Assembly (NCBI GenBank): GCA_964500435.1
Contig: CAZCNL010000001.1
Coordinates: 62,001-126,000 of the forward strand
Source: GWF2-33-9 sp964500435
Lineage (GTDB): Bacteria; Bacteroidota; Ignavibacteria; Kapaibacteriales; UBA2268
DNA length: 64,000 nucleotides
Direction of reading: 5' to 3'
Positions 17,906-28,600 of the stretch are shown one piece after another. The position numbers and the translations under genes are program-made. The stretch's first letter is position 1; each line of letters begins with the position of its first letter. The notes below the pieces were generated by a model, which was given only the letters and a program-made list of their open reading frames with translations, made no database searches and had not been told where the DNA came from.

Positions 17906-20074
17906 TTATAACATTGATAATCTTTTACGAATTGTCCATTCTATTGAAAATAATAATATTGCAATTATTAATAAAATTAATTTATTCCAAAATTGCACTT
18001 CTGTTTTTATAACTTTAATGTTTTCTTTAAAGTTATTTAAACTTTTGATGTCTTTAATTAATGAAGAAGCATTTTGAGGAAAGTAAAATTTCCCATTTGA
18101 ACTTGATGATAAAGTTGATAATAAACTTTTATTCATTTTTAAATTTATGTATTCGAAATTAATATCTCCAACAGAAAATTTATTGTCTTCTTTTCCGAGA
18201 AGGTTATTATTTACAAATGCTTTAGCAGTATATGAATAATCACCTTTTGGTAAAGCAGGAATTTTAAGTGTATAAGTGCCACTACCAATAGAAGGAATTT
18301 GATATTCCTTAGAAAAGTTCTTACCTTTTATTGAAAGTTGTATTTGCGCATCATCAATTGGATTCATAGAATTATCATTCAAATTTGCAATAAATTCAAT
18401 ATCGTCGCTTATAGCGTAATGCTTCTTACTTGTTTTAACTATTAATTGCTTTTCAATGTTCGATATTGAAAGCCAACGAATAGTGTTATTTAAGAATACG
18501 TTAAAAAGGTCAATTTGTTTCAAATTACCTTTTGTAAGTTCAGCTCCATATCCTTGTAATTTCCAAAGATAAATTCCGTAACCAAGAAATGCTACGGCTC
18601 TACTTCCTTGAACTTCTCTAATTAACAACAATGGTTCATTTAATTGAATGTTATTTACTTTGATTGTTGAAAGGATTTTTGCACCAACTTTAGGGTTAAT
18701 AAAAGATTCATTTTTAAATATTGGAGGAAGATTTTCCCAAATTGATTTTGAATCGGGCATTCCATCAACTCTTAACAATGGATTATCAGAAGAAATAAAA
18801 GGATTTAGCAATACTTTAAATTCTTTGGATGTACTCGAAACAACATCAAAAGGCAGATATGTTGTTAACTTATTTAATTTTTTATAATCTAAATCTGGTC
18901 CACTAATGAAAAATAATGGTTTTCCTTTAGATAGTTCTTGAGCAATGTTATTTATAACAGCCTCTGGAGTTTGCTTGTTAGGGAAATTGATTAGTATTAA
19001 TAATTGTGTTTCATTGAAGTCATTTGCGTTAGGTTTATTATAAAAATCAGCACCATCTTTTTGAATAAAAAGATTGATTCGTGCTTCTTTGTCTTGAGAA
19101 AGATACTGCTTAATAAAAGATACATCGGGGGACGGAGCAGAGGAAAAAATTGAAATTGCTTTTTTGTTCTTTATAATTCTTATGAAAGTCGAAAGGGAAT
19201 TGTTATCTTTTGAGTATTCATCTTCTAAAGCATCAATTTTTGCAGTTAATTTTTGCACACCTTCTTTTTGAGGAATATAATTAAAGCTTATTGAATAATC
19301 TTGTTTATCTTTAATTAATACAAGTTCCTTTGTGTCGATTAAAACATCGTTTTCGTATAATTTCATTTTGGGTGTTGCATTAAAACCAGTAGAGGATAAA
19401 TTAACGAAAACTTCAAGTGGAGTATTTATAAATCCTACTTCATTTGTAATTATTGATTTTACGGCTATATCCTTGGGTTCTAAAGTATCGCCAATACCTA
19501 TAGTAAAAATTGGGTGCAGGAAATTTTCAGTATTGTTAAGCGGATTTAGTCCTGAATTAATTGCACCGTCTGATATCAACAAAATTGCTTGTAAATTATC
19601 ATCTTTATAAAGATTTCTAATATCATCAAATGTAATAGATAAATCAGTAGTTTGACCATCAAATTTTATATTTTGAAATGTATTTCTGTTTATTTTTACT
19701 GCTTTGTTTGAAAAAGTAAAGAAGTCGGCATTGTCAATCAGTTCATCGAATTTTATTGTTTTCAACAAATTTTCAACAACTTCTTTTCGATTTACACTTC
19801 TATCTTTCAAACCATTAGAAATAGAATTATCAATTAAAACAGCAAGTTTTGGTTTTAAAACATTTGCAGTTGTTTTCACAAATGATGGTTCAAACAAAAT
19901 AAATAATAATAAAATTAAAGCAAGGGAACGTAAAATTATTAAAATAGTTTTTATATTACGATTTATAGGAGGGATTGTATGATAATAGCTATAAATTGTA
20001 AAAAATATCAAAATTAAAGAAATGCCTATAAAAGTCCAAATACTACCGATAATATTAAAATACGTTGTTTGCAT
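17906..20074 (-). CDS. VWA-domain membrane protein
   Basis: A 722-residue protein with two N-terminal membrane spans (about 10-30 and 43-62), then a von Willebrand A domain whose MIDAS metal site appears complete: DNSIS at 82-86, Thr142/143 and Asp169 in ISDG. A long beta-rich part with an SGTYTLKI-type Ig-like stretch follows, and a last span at about 698-715. This BatA-like architecture with a large extracytoplasmic C-terminal part is common in Bacteroidota but the role is not settled. It is the first gene of the likely operon with the TonB receptor and the DUF4249 lipoprotein. Confidence 0.78.
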   Translation of the reverse strand: MQTTYFNIIGSIWTFIGISLILIFFTIYSYYHTIPPINRNIKTILIILRSLALILLLFILFEPSFVKTTANVLKPKLAVLIDNSISNGLKDRSVNRKEVVENLLKTIKFDELIDNADFFTFSNKAVKINRNTFQNIKFDGQTTDLSITFDDIRNLYKDDNLQAILLISDGAINSGLNPLNNTENFLHPIFTIGIGDTLEPKDIAVKSIITNEVGFINTPLEVFVNLSSTGFNATPKMKLYENDVLIDTKELVLIKDKQDYSISFNYIPQKEGVQKLTAKIDALEDEYSKDNNSLSTFIRIIKNKKAISIFSSAPSPDVSFIKQYLSQDKEARINLFIQKDGADFYNKPNANDFNETQLLILINFPNKQTPEAVINNIAQELSKGKPLFFISGPDLDYKKLNKLTTYLPFDVVSSTSKEFKVLLNPFISSDNPLLRVDGMPDSKSIWENLPPIFKNESFINPKVGAKILSTIKVNNIQLNEPLLLIREVQGSRAVAFLGYGIYLWKLQGYGAELTKGNLKQIDLFNVFLNNTIRWLSISNIEKQLIVKTSKKHYAISDDIEFIANLNDNSMNPIDDAQIQLSIKGKNFSKEYQIPSIGSGTYTLKIPALPKGDYSYTAKAFVNNNLLGKEDNKFSVGDINFEYINLKMNKSLLSTLSSSSNGKFYFPQNASSLIKDIKSLNNFKENIKVIKTEVQFWNKLILLIIAILLFSIEWTIRKRLSML

Positions 20075-20127
20075 AATTTTTTTTCTTTTTTGACGTAAAT
20101 AAAGGTAGAATGTTTGAAATTAATCAG

Positions 20128-20156
20128 TTTGTAATGAGTTTGTTTTGTTAATTTTG
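20128..20156 (+). promoter_or_regulatory. Bacteroidota-type promoter for the xerC operon
   Basis: TTTG at 20128-20131, 17 bases, then TAATTTTG at 20149-20156, matching the TTTG/TAnnTTTG consensus of Bacteroidota housekeeping sigma factor with slightly short spacing. The start codon at 20223 would leave a leader of about 60 nt. Confidence 0.45.
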
Positions 20157-20222
20157 CACAACTTTGGAATGCTTTTTGATAAATATATTTTTTATAAATT
20201 TTGAGAAAATAATATAATTATA

Positions 20223-21125
20223 ATGAATTTAACTGAAGCAAAAGAAATATTTTTACATAACTTGATTTATTCAAATAATTTTTCTGCTAAAACAGCAGAG
20301 ACTTATTCTTATGCAATTGATGATTTTATCTCATATTTCAATGAATTTTTCCAAATAAATCCAGATATAAATGAAATCGAAATTGATGATATTAGACCAT
20401 TTTTAGGGTGGCTACAAGATAAAGGTTTTTCCAGAAACTCGATAAGACTTAAGTCCTCGGCAATAAAATCATTTTTTAAGCACTTGTTTAAAAAAGAATT
20501 CATAAAAGTTAATGTTGCGTCTACACTTTTAACTCCCAAAAATAAAAAGCTTTTACCAAATTTTCTAACTGAAAAAGAAATTGAATTATTACTTTCAAAA
20601 TATAATGAAGAGGGTTTCGAAAATCTTCGTAACAAATTACTTGTACAACTAATATATGGTTCAGGATTGAGAATTAGCGAAGCTTTAAATATTTTATTAA
20701 CAGATTTAAAGATAAATAATTTTACTGTTAAAGTACTTGGAAAAGGGAATAAAGAAAGAATCATTCCAATAGGTAAGCACACAATCGATGTTCTCACAAA
20801 ATACCTTGACGAAAGAAAAAGAGTTTTGCAAGAAAATAACGAATTTTTATTTTTAGATAGAAATGGCAAACAGTTAACTTATTCGAAAGCATATACAATA
20901 ATTCACAATGGGATGAAAGATATAACTGGGACAAAACAAAAATCACCCCATACATTACGGCATACTTTTGCCACTCATTTGATTAATAATGGAGCTGATA
21001 TTCGTTCTGTAAGTGAAATGTTGGGACATAGTTCGTTATCTTCAACTCAAATTTATACTCATATTTCAATTGATAAATTGAAAGAAATATATTCAAAAGC
21101 ACATCCAAAAGCAGAAATTGAGTAA
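20223..21125 (+). CDS. xerC: Tyrosine recombinase XerC/XerD-like
   Basis: A 300-residue tyrosine recombinase of the XerC/D kind that resolves chromosome dimers at dif. An N-terminal SAM-like DNA-binding domain spans about 1-105. The catalytic set is complete: Arg150 (GSGLRISEAL), Lys174, His243 and Arg246 (HTLRHTFATHL), His269 (LGHSS) and Tyr278. Length and lack of mobile flanks argue for the housekeeping enzyme rather than an integrase. Whether it is XerC, XerD or a single Xer cannot be told. It leads a likely operon with an oxidoreductase and a membrane protein. Confidence 0.9.
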   Translation: MNLTEAKEIFLHNLIYSNNFSAKTAETYSYAIDDFISYFNEFFQINPDINEIEIDDIRPFLGWLQDKGFSRNSIRLKSSAIKSFFKHLFKKEFIKVNVASTLLTPKNKKLLPNFLTEKEIELLLSKYNEEGFENLRNKLLVQLIYGSGLRISEALNILLTDLKINNFTVKVLGKGNKERIIPIGKHTIDVLTKYLDERKRVLQENNEFLFLDRNGKQLTYSKAYTIIHNGMKDITGTKQKSPHTLRHTFATHLINNGADIRSVSEMLGHSSLSSTQIYTHISIDKLKEIYSKAHPKAEIE

Positions 21126-21152
21126 TTTGCAATTCAATAAAAACAAAAATTT

Positions 21153-22157
21153 ATGAAAAAAGTAAAAGTTTCGGTCATTGGCGTAGGTCATTTAGGTAAA
21201 ATTCATTCGAAATTATGGAAAACTATCGATGGAGCTGAATTAATTGGGGTATTTGATACAAATTCCAAAGTTGCCCAAGAAGTTGCAAAAGATTTGAACT
21301 GCATTGCTTTCAAATCTCTCTATGAAGTTATTGCAAATTCACAAGCAGTTACGATTTCTTCGGTTACAAAATCTCATTTTTCAATTGCAAAAAAAATGAT
21401 TGAAAATCAAATTCATACTTTCATTGAAAAACCAATCACGAGTAATTATTCAGAAAGTAAAAAGCTCCTTGAAATTGCATCGAAAAACAATGTTTTAATT
21501 CAAGTAGGTCACGTGGAAAGATTCAATCCAGCCTTACAAGCATTGAAAGAGCATTCGTTGAAGCCACTTTTCATTGAAGTTCATCGATTAAGCCAATTTA
21601 AAACACGAGCAACGGATGTTAGTGTTATTTACGATTTAATGATACACGATATAGACATAATTTTAAGGCTGGTGAAATCGAAAGTTAAGAAAATTGAAGC
21701 GAATGGTGTTGCAATAATAACTGAAACTCCTGACATCGCAAATGCAAGAATTATGTTTGAAAATGGTACAATTGCTAATTTAACTGCATCAAGAATATCA
21801 GCGTCACCAATGAGAAAGCTTCGAATTTTCCAAAGAGATGCCTATTTTTCAATTGATTTAGGTAACCAACAAGTGGATGTTTTCAAGTTATTGGATGGAA
21901 AACCTGATCCTGAGAAATATCCGCTTGCTGTTAATTTAGGTTCAATTCTTGAAACTGACAATCCTAAAAATATTGTTTATCAAAAACCAGATGTACCTAA
22001 ATTAAATGCAATTCAAGAAGAACAAAAGTCGTTTATTAATTCAATTATAAATAAACAACCTATAGCTGTAACTGCATCTGAAGCAGCTGAAGCAGTGAGA
22101 ATTGCCGAAGTTATTACAAAAAAAATAAACAAGTTCAATAAAACAATCAATATTTAG
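21153..22157 (+). CDS. Gfo/Idh/MocA family oxidoreductase
   Basis: A NAD(P)-dependent oxidoreductase of 334 residues. Dinucleotide-binding GVGHLGKIH is at about 9-17 in a Rossmann fold, the FIEKPI motif typical of the family follows near 92-97, and the C-terminal part is the usual beta-sheet dimer domain (DLMIHDIDIILRL). Such enzymes act on sugars or sugar nucleotides; the substrate is not deducible. It is 27 bp behind xerC and 2 bp ahead of a GT-C-like membrane protein, hinting at glycan synthesis. Confidence 0.88.
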   Translation: MKKVKVSVIGVGHLGKIHSKLWKTIDGAELIGVFDTNSKVAQEVAKDLNCIAFKSLYEVIANSQAVTISSVTKSHFSIAKKMIENQIHTFIEKPITSNYSESKKLLEIASKNNVLIQVGHVERFNPALQALKEHSLKPLFIEVHRLSQFKTRATDVSVIYDLMIHDIDIILRLVKSKVKKIEANGVAIITETPDIANARIMFENGTIANLTASRISASPMRKLRIFQRDAYFSIDLGNQQVDVFKLLDGKPDPEKYPLAVNLGSILETDNPKNIVYQKPDVPKLNAIQEEQKSFINSIINKQPIAVTASEAAEAVRIAEVITKKINKFNKTINI

Positions 22158-22159
22158 AA

Positions 22160-23851
22160 ATGACTCGCTTTTTCAATTTGAACAAATTCTATAAAGATAG
22201 GGGATTTTTATTAGTTTTAACTTTGTTTTTGCTATTAAATATTTGGCATCCATTTTTTTTAGGTTATATTATTGATGATTGGAATTACATAACACATTAC
22301 CATTTTTTACATAATCTACCTGAAAAGCCGTTCAATTTTCAAATTCTTAACTATTATATGCAATGTTTCGGAAATCGTCCAGTTACTGCTATAACATATT
22401 ATCTTGGTTATTCCTTGTCGGGTGGGACGAATTACTTTATGTGGCATTTGTGGGTTATTTTTTTATATTTTATTTCAATAATTACATTTCGTGCTTTTTC
22501 ATTAAAGTTCCTCGAATTAATAAATTTAAGAACAAGAAAACTTGTCGATGAATTTCCAGTTTTACTTTTTTTGGCCGCACCATGGTTACTGGCATATAAT
22601 CATTGGATTTCTTTATCAATGACTTTGCCTTTTTTCATTTTTTTTAATTTATCGATGCTTTTTTTACTCAAAAGTTGGAGCTGTGATAAAGCTTATTTTT
22701 ATGTTGCATCTTTTTTTCTTGCAATAAGTTATCTTGCCTACGAAGCTTTTTATTTTCAATGGCTTATATTTTTTGTCATAGGTTTTTTGTATTTCGAAAA
22801 TAAGAAAGAAGTTAAGAAAAAAATTATATTTCCTTTTTTTCTCTTTTCTTTTGTTCAAGTTATTGTAATTATATGGAATAGAATATCAATACCATATTTT
22901 TCATATTTAGTAAATAAATCTGCTAATCCATATTTATTTCAGACATTTATCGCAAATTTAATTTCACTTCCTTATGCTTTTGTTTATAGTTTTATATACG
23001 CAAGTATAATTTTAGTTCCGATATTTATTTATTTTTTTATACTTTTCTATAAAAATCGAGATTCTATTTATGGTAAGAAAATAATAAGAATTTTACTTTT
23101 ATTTGCGATTGGATTAATTGTTTCATTATTGCTTTTTGCATCAGCAGGTTACTCAATATGGGGACTGGGTATGCGAAGCAGAACAATGATAGTTTATAGT
23201 TATTACTTTGCAATTTTTAATGGTATTTTGATAAATTATTTATACTTAAATAATCACTTGGAGAAAAAGAAAATTAATTATTTAGTGACTACGATAATTG
23301 TTTTACTTTCACTTACAAATCTATTCCATTCTTATGACTGGGTAAAAGCATGGGAAATCCAAAAACAAGTAATTTTAAATATTCCAGTTGAAAAAATTAG
23401 AGATACAGATAAAGATGCAATCATAATAATTGATGGAATAAATAAATATAATTGGGTTTCTGTTTTTGATACTCAATGGTCAATAAATGCACAAATTAAT
23501 TTTGGGAAATATGTAATTGGGAAGCAAAAAAGTATTGATTCTTCTATTTATAGAAGTTATTGTGTCGGACGGGCAATAATTCATCCTTTGAAAAATACTA
23601 TTTTGGTTAATTATTGGAATGGAAAAACTCTTACTCAAAATTATCCCGACAAAAAGGAAAATAGAGGCGATAGTTTAAAAAGCTATTTTTATACACGAAA
23701 TTTTTCAATTAATGGTACTGAACTCTGGGTTTGGAAAATGAATGATAATCATTTCGAAAAAATAAAGCCCGAAAGTAAATTAACTTTCGAGCCTATAAAA
23801 AATTACGATTATTGGTTAACTTTGCTGTGGAATAAAATAAAAAATAGATAA
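22160..23851 (+). CDS. Polytopic membrane protein, GT-C-like
   Basis: A 563-residue protein with about ten hydrophobic spans. The first large loop after the first span carries DDW (residues near 36-38), a place where GT-C polyprenyl-phosphate glycosyltransferases have an acidic catalytic motif. The last 140 residues lack spans and look like a periplasmic C-terminal domain. I therefore suggest a GT39-type or related sugar transferase, with no firm family match. It overlaps nothing but ends 2 bp from nuoK, convergent. Low-GC, aromatic-rich composition is normal for membrane genes here. Confidence 0.6.
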   Translation: MTRFFNLNKFYKDRGFLLVLTLFLLLNIWHPFFLGYIIDDWNYITHYHFLHNLPEKPFNFQILNYYMQCFGNRPVTAITYYLGYSLSGGTNYFMWHLWVIFLYFISIITFRAFSLKFLELINLRTRKLVDEFPVLLFLAAPWLLAYNHWISLSMTLPFFIFFNLSMLFLLKSWSCDKAYFYVASFFLAISYLAYEAFYFQWLIFFVIGFLYFENKKEVKKKIIFPFFLFSFVQVIVIIWNRISIPYFSYLVNKSANPYLFQTFIANLISLPYAFVYSFIYASIILVPIFIYFFILFYKNRDSIYGKKIIRILLLFAIGLIVSLLLFASAGYSIWGLGMRSRTMIVYSYYFAIFNGILINYLYLNNHLEKKKINYLVTTIIVLLSLTNLFHSYDWVKAWEIQKQVILNIPVEKIRDTDKDAIIIIDGINKYNWVSVFDTQWSINAQINFGKYVIGKQKSIDSSIYRSYCVGRAIIHPLKNTILVNYWNGKTLTQNYPDKKENRGDSLKSYFYTRNFSINGTELWVWKMNDNHFEKIKPESKLTFEPIKNYDYWLTLLWNKIKNR

Positions 23852-23853
23852 AA

Positions 23854-24162
23854 TTAATCTTTTAAAACATTAACTTCATCAACATAAATTGTTTGTTTTT
23901 TCCTAAATAAAGCGAGAATTATTGCTAATCCAATTGCACTTTCAGAAGCAGCAACAGCCATAACGAAGAATACAAACATAGAGCCAGCTTGGTCACCTAA
24001 ATATCTTGAAAAAGTAATAAATGCTAAATTCACTGAATTTAACATTATTTCTATTGACATAAATACAATAATTGCATTTCTTTTTAAAATAATACCTACA
24101 ATTCCAGTAGTGAAAAGAATTGCGGACAAGGATAAGTAAAATTCAATTGGTATATTATTCAT
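23854..24162 (-). CDS. nuoK: NADH-quinone oxidoreductase subunit K
   Basis: Small membrane subunit of respiratory complex I, part of the proton path. The 102-residue protein has three spans and the conserved glutamates of NuoK in FMSIEIMLNSVNLAF (about 35-49) and ASESAIGLAI (about 72-81). It follows nuoJ by 14 bp. No nuoL, M or N follows; the next gene converges from the other strand 2 bp away, so the J-K pair stands alone. Confidence 0.95.
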   Translation of the reverse strand: MNNIPIEFYLSLSAILFTTGIVGIILKRNAIIVFMSIEIMLNSVNLAFITFSRYLGDQAGSMFVFFVMAVAASESAIGLAIILALFRKKQTIYVDEVNVLKD

Positions 24163-24176
24163 AATTCACTCTTTTC

Positions 24177-24686
24177 TTAATCAATTAATTTCTTTTTTGC
24201 CATAACAATTGCACCAATTATAGCAGCTAAAAGCAAAATACCAACTACTTCAACGGCTACTAAATTATTCGTATAAATTGCTGTACCCAAACCTTTCGGT
24301 GTAAAAAGTTGGGAAACATCGTTTGAATTAGTTTGACTCATCGTATTTGAAATAATAATATTAATAATCATTATGAAGAAAATTGCTCCTAAAGCAATAC
24401 CAAAACTATTTCTTGATTGGAACTTGATTAGCATTTTCTCATCTTCACTTAAATTTAATAGCATTATTACAAAAACTACTAAAACCATAATTGCACCAGC
24501 ATAAACGAGGATTTGTAAAACTGCAATGAATGGGGATTGGAGTATCAAATACAATCCCGCTAATGCAAAAAAATGAACAATGAGAGATAAAGCCGCATAG
24601 ATTGGATGTCTCGTTGATACTGTTGAAATTGCGCTCGCAATCGCAATGATTCCTAATATGATAAACGTGATTAATTCTATATTCAC
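24177..24686 (-). CDS. nuoJ: NADH-quinone oxidoreductase subunit J
   Basis: Membrane subunit of complex I. The core has five spans and the conserved LQILVYAGAIMVLVVFVIML near residues 56-75, typical of NuoJ. The start is taken as the GTG at 24686, giving VNIELITFIILG, which agrees with the normal start just ahead of the first span. A longer version from a TTG at 24713 would begin inside a TAATTTTG promoter element (24718-24711), so it is unlikely. Length is then about 169 residues. Confidence 0.92.
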   Translation of the reverse strand: MNIELITFIILGIIAIASAISTVSTRHPIYAALSLIVHFFALAGLYLILQSPFIAVLQILVYAGAIMVLVVFVIMLLNLSEDEKMLIKFQSRNSFGIALGAIFFIMIINIIISNTMSQTNSNDVSQLFTPKGLGTAIYTNNLVAVEVVGILLLAAIIGAIVMAKKKLID

Positions 24687-24710
24687 AATAATTCTACTTT
24701 TTTTAACAAA

Positions 24711-24718
24711 CAAAATTA
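24711..24718 (-). promoter_or_regulatory. TAATTTTG -7 element before nuoJ
   Basis: On the minus strand TAATTTTG runs from 24718 to 24711, matching TAnnTTTG. A transcript start near 24705 would fit a GTG start of nuoJ at 24686. I see no clear TTG 19 bases upstream, so this rests on the -7 box only. Confidence 0.4.
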
Positions 24719-24812
24719 ATCAAAAAAAATGAATTAAAAAAACGCATAAGAAAAAATAAAATTGATTTATATTTGTTTATACAAAAAGTAAAAATTAACT
24801 AAAAGGTGTTAA

Positions 24813-25628
24813 ATGAAAAAAGTCCTATATACTTTTCTGTTTGTAGCTTCCTTAGCTCTTTTCTCTTCTTGTTCGAGTGATAACTCAACAAATCCAACTA
24901 CATCAGGGAAACCTTTACCATTATCACAAGGTAACTATTGGGTTTACGAAAATTATACACTCGACTCAACAAATAACAGAGTTGCTTCTTCTATGACAAT
25001 TGATTCAACTTATATCAGTCAAACATTTATAGAAGATGTTCTTACAAATAAAGGTGTAACTGTTTATGAAGCTGAAACAAAAAACTCAGGAACACAAATA
25101 AAAACTACAACTCGTTATTATACAGATGATAATGGAATTTACCAGAAATTTACTTCTATTCCAGGTTTTCCATCTGATTTGTTTGGTCTCAAAATAGGAG
25201 ATTTGATTAATATAGGTTGGATTTTATATGTTGATTTGAAAAATGCGAATTGGGTTTCTTTTCCCGAACAAAGTATATCAATCGACAGTATAAACATTCC
25301 TAATGCTGGTAATATCAATCTTACTTTGAAATATTCAATGAGTGGAACTAAAGGGACAACAAAACAATTTACGATAAATGGAAAGACATACACAGGTCAA
25401 GGTTACAATACAAATATTAAAATTACTGGAACCGTTAAATTACTAGATATTCCAATTCTTCCACCAGTTCCAATTTCAGAGATTAATGTTCCAACAACGT
25501 TATATTATGTTGACGGTATAGGGTTGGTTTATTCAAAATCATCTTCTTTCAAGGTTTCAATTTCTACATTCTTTAATCAAACCTTTGAAGGTACAGAAAG
25601 AAATTTGATTAGATTTAATGTGAAATAA
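24813..25628 (+). CDS. Predicted lipoprotein, unknown function
   Basis: A 271-residue protein with a lipoprotein signal: basic start, hydrophobic core and FSSC with Cys20. After it comes a Ser/Asn/Thr linker (SSDNSTNPTTSGK), then GNYWVYENYTLDS, a beta-rich domain seen in many uncharacterised FCB lipoproteins. No enzyme motif. It is divergent from nuoJ; AAAAGGTG stands ahead of the ATG and a TATATTTG (24768-24775) could be its -7 box. It ends at a terminator shared with mfd. Confidence 0.72.
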   Translation: MKKVLYTFLFVASLALFSSCSSDNSTNPTTSGKPLPLSQGNYWVYENYTLDSTNNRVASSMTIDSTYISQTFIEDVLTNKGVTVYEAETKNSGTQIKTTTRYYTDDNGIYQKFTSIPGFPSDLFGLKIGDLINIGWILYVDLKNANWVSFPEQSISIDSINIPNAGNINLTLKYSMSGTKGTTKQFTINGKTYTGQGYNTNIKITGTVKLLDIPILPPVPISEINVPTTLYYVDGIGLVYSKSSSFKVSISTFFNQTFEGTERNLIRFNVK

Positions 25629-25651
25629 AGTTAAAAATGATAAGTTAACGG

Positions 25652-25680
25652 AATGGGCTGCCTTCGAGCAGTCCATTTTA
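25652..25680. terminator. Bidirectional terminator, lipoprotein gene and mfd
   Basis: AATGGGCTGC (25652-25661) and GCAGTCCATT (25668-25677) pair over ten positions, with one G-T wobble and a six-base loop; TTTTATTTTT follows on the plus strand. The mfd stop codon lies in the T-rich tail at 25678, so the two convergent genes share the hairpin. Confidence 0.8.
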
Positions 25681-28600
25681 TTTTTGAGAGATTGCCAACT
25701 CTATTATTTTTTTTAATTTCCATAAAAATTCTAAAACATCATTTCTCTCGCTGAATTGATAATGTAATTTTAAATCTGACTTAACTTGTTTGAAAGACAC
25801 ATTTTCAATTGTGTTTAAATAATCAAGAATTAACGGGAATATTTCTTCGTAATATTTTGGATTTTCTTTCGGGAATTCAATGTGTAGATTTTTATCCCGG
25901 ATAGATATTTTACGAAAACCCGTATTCATTGAAAGAACACGCAATCTAATTGCAAAAAGCAAATTTTCAGTTTCTTCTGGTAATTTACCAAATCTATCTA
26001 TTAATTCTTTCTCCAAATCTTTAATCTCGTCAATTTTACTTATGCTGTATAATCTTTTATAAATTGAGTAGCGTTCAGTATCACTTGGGATATATTGTTC
26101 AGGGATATAGGAATTCTGGTCAAAATCAACTTCTAATTCAGCATTTTTAAGCAATTTCAATTTGTTATGTTTTTCATCAACAAAAATATCAGAAAATTCT
26201 TCTTCTTTTATTTCTTGTACTGCTTCTTCGAGAATTTTGGAATAAAGTTCGAATCCCATATCATCAATAAATCCACTTTGTTCTGCACCAAGTAAATTAC
26301 CAGTTCCACGTATTTCCATATCACGCATTGCAAGTTTCAATCCACTTCCTAAATCTGTGAATTCTTCTAAGGCTTGTAAACGTCTAATACTTTTTTCTGG
26401 TAATTTTATATCATTCGGCACGAAAAGATAACAGTATGCTTGAAGATTATTACGACCAACTCTGCCTCTAAGTTGATAAAGTTCTGCTAAACCAAAGTTT
26501 TGAGCTTGATTAATAAAAATTGTGTTTGCGTTTGGAATATCTAATCCACTTTCAATAATTTTGGTTGTAACCAAAACTTCAAACTTCTTACTAACGAAAT
26601 CTTCCATTATTTTTTCTAATTCAGTTGGTTTCATCTGTCCGTGGGCTATACCGAACTTAGCTTCTGGTACAATTGCTTGCAATTCTACGGTAATTTTATC
26701 AAGATTATAAACTTTATCAGAAACAAAAAAGGCTTGTCCACTTCGATTTAATTCATTCAATAAAGCTTCTCGAAAAAGTTGTTTATTCCATTTTGCAACT
26801 TCTGTGTAAACAGGAAGTCTGTTTGGTGGAGGTGTTTCGATAACACTAATATCTCTGACACCTAATAATGAAAAATTCAAAGTTCTTGGAATTGGAGTTG
26901 CAGTCATAGTCAATGTTTCCACATTTGTTTTGAGTCTTCTTAATTTTTCTTTTGCTGCAACTCCAAAACGGTGTTCTTCATCGATAATAAGTAATCCTAA
27001 ATCTTTAAATTCTACATCTGAACTTAATAATCTATGTGTTCCAATTACAATATCAATTTTCCCTTCTTTTATTTGTGAAATATTATCCTTTAACTCATTT
27101 TTTGAGCGAAATCTACTAAGCATAGCTATGTTAATCGGATATCGATTTAATCTATCTTTAAAGGTCATAAAATGTTGTTGAGCGAGAATTGTTGTAGGAA
27201 CTAATACCGCAACTTGCTTCCCCGCAGTAGCCGCTTTGAAGGCGGCACGTATAGCTATTTCAGTTTTCCCAAAGCCAACATCACCACAGATTAATCTGTC
27301 CATCGGGTAAGACTCTTGCATATCCTTTTTGACTTCTTCTGTTGCTCTGCTTTGGTCAATTGTATCTTCATACATAAAAGAAGCTTCAAATTCCTTTTGC
27401 CAAACTGAATCCGCTGGATAACTATATCCGGTAGATGCTTTACGTTTTGCATATAATGTGATTAATTCCCGAGAAATATCTTTTAATCTCTTTTTTAATC
27501 GTGCTTTCCTTCTTTCCCACTCAGGTGAACCTAATTTGCTTAACTTAGGCGGGATGTTATCAGCAGAGGAATAGCGGTCAATCTTATTAATATAATTTAA
27601 ATTTAAATATAAGATATCATCATCTTGGAATTTGATTCTTACGCAATCCTGGAGTACGTCGCCAATTTTTATGGTTTGCAATCCATCAAATTTGCCAATT
27701 CCTTTATCTTCATGAACGATATAATCGCCAATTTGGAGCGAATTTATTTCTTTTAATGATAAAGCAGTTTTGGAAGTTTTATTTCTTATTGAAATTTTTT
27801 TCTTTCTATCAAAAATTTGATGTTCGGTTAATATTGCAATTTTATAATCATTAGTTATAAAACCCGACGAAAGCGGTTTGCTGTCCCATCGTATTTTTTC
27901 AAGATAATTTATCAAATTTGTTTTTTGTTCGAGTTCTTCTTCTTCAATAAATTTATAAATTAAGTTCTTTAATCTATCAGTATAATTTTTATTATCAGAA
28001 GTAATAATTAGCGATGTCTTTTGTTGTAATAATTTGATTAAAAAATTTACTAATTCTTTTATTGAACCATTAAAATCAGGTTGTGGAATTGCTGAGTATA
28101 CAAAATCAGATTTTGTTAATGGATTGACTTCGATTTTTTGAAAATTATTAATTTTTTCTAAGGCGCTTTCGGAAATATCTAAAAGTTCTGGTGAGTCAAT
28201 TAAAATTATTGTATCTTTTGGCAAATACTCAAATAAAGATGTGTAAGAATTGATTTGAGAGGAGTTGAAAATACTTTTAAAATAAGAAATTGATTTGTGT
28301 TCTTTTATACTTCTTTGTGATATCGGGTCAAATTCCCTAATTGACTCGATTTCATCTCCGAAAAACTCTATTCTTATTGGGCTTTCAAGTCCAATAGGGA
28401 AAAAATCAATAATACTACCTCTGATTGAAATATCACCTTCATTTGCGACATAATCAGTTTTTGAAAAGCCATTTAACAATAACTCTTGAATGAAAGAATC
28501 ATATTTTTTATACATTCCAACATTTAATTCATCAATATTGTCATTGACATAATTTTCGGAGGGAATTTCAATATCAATTTCATCAGGAGTGCAGATAGCA

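Noticed and set aside
20309..20869. 186-residue open frame opposite xerC
   Set aside because: It mirrors a clear recombinase gene and has no family sense or start signal.
20223..21125. Mobile-element integrase
   Set aside because: No att repeats or cargo; full Xer layout and housekeeping neighbours.
24177..24713. TTG start of nuoJ at 24713
   Set aside because: It lies in a TAATTTTG promoter box; GTG 24686 suits the family start.
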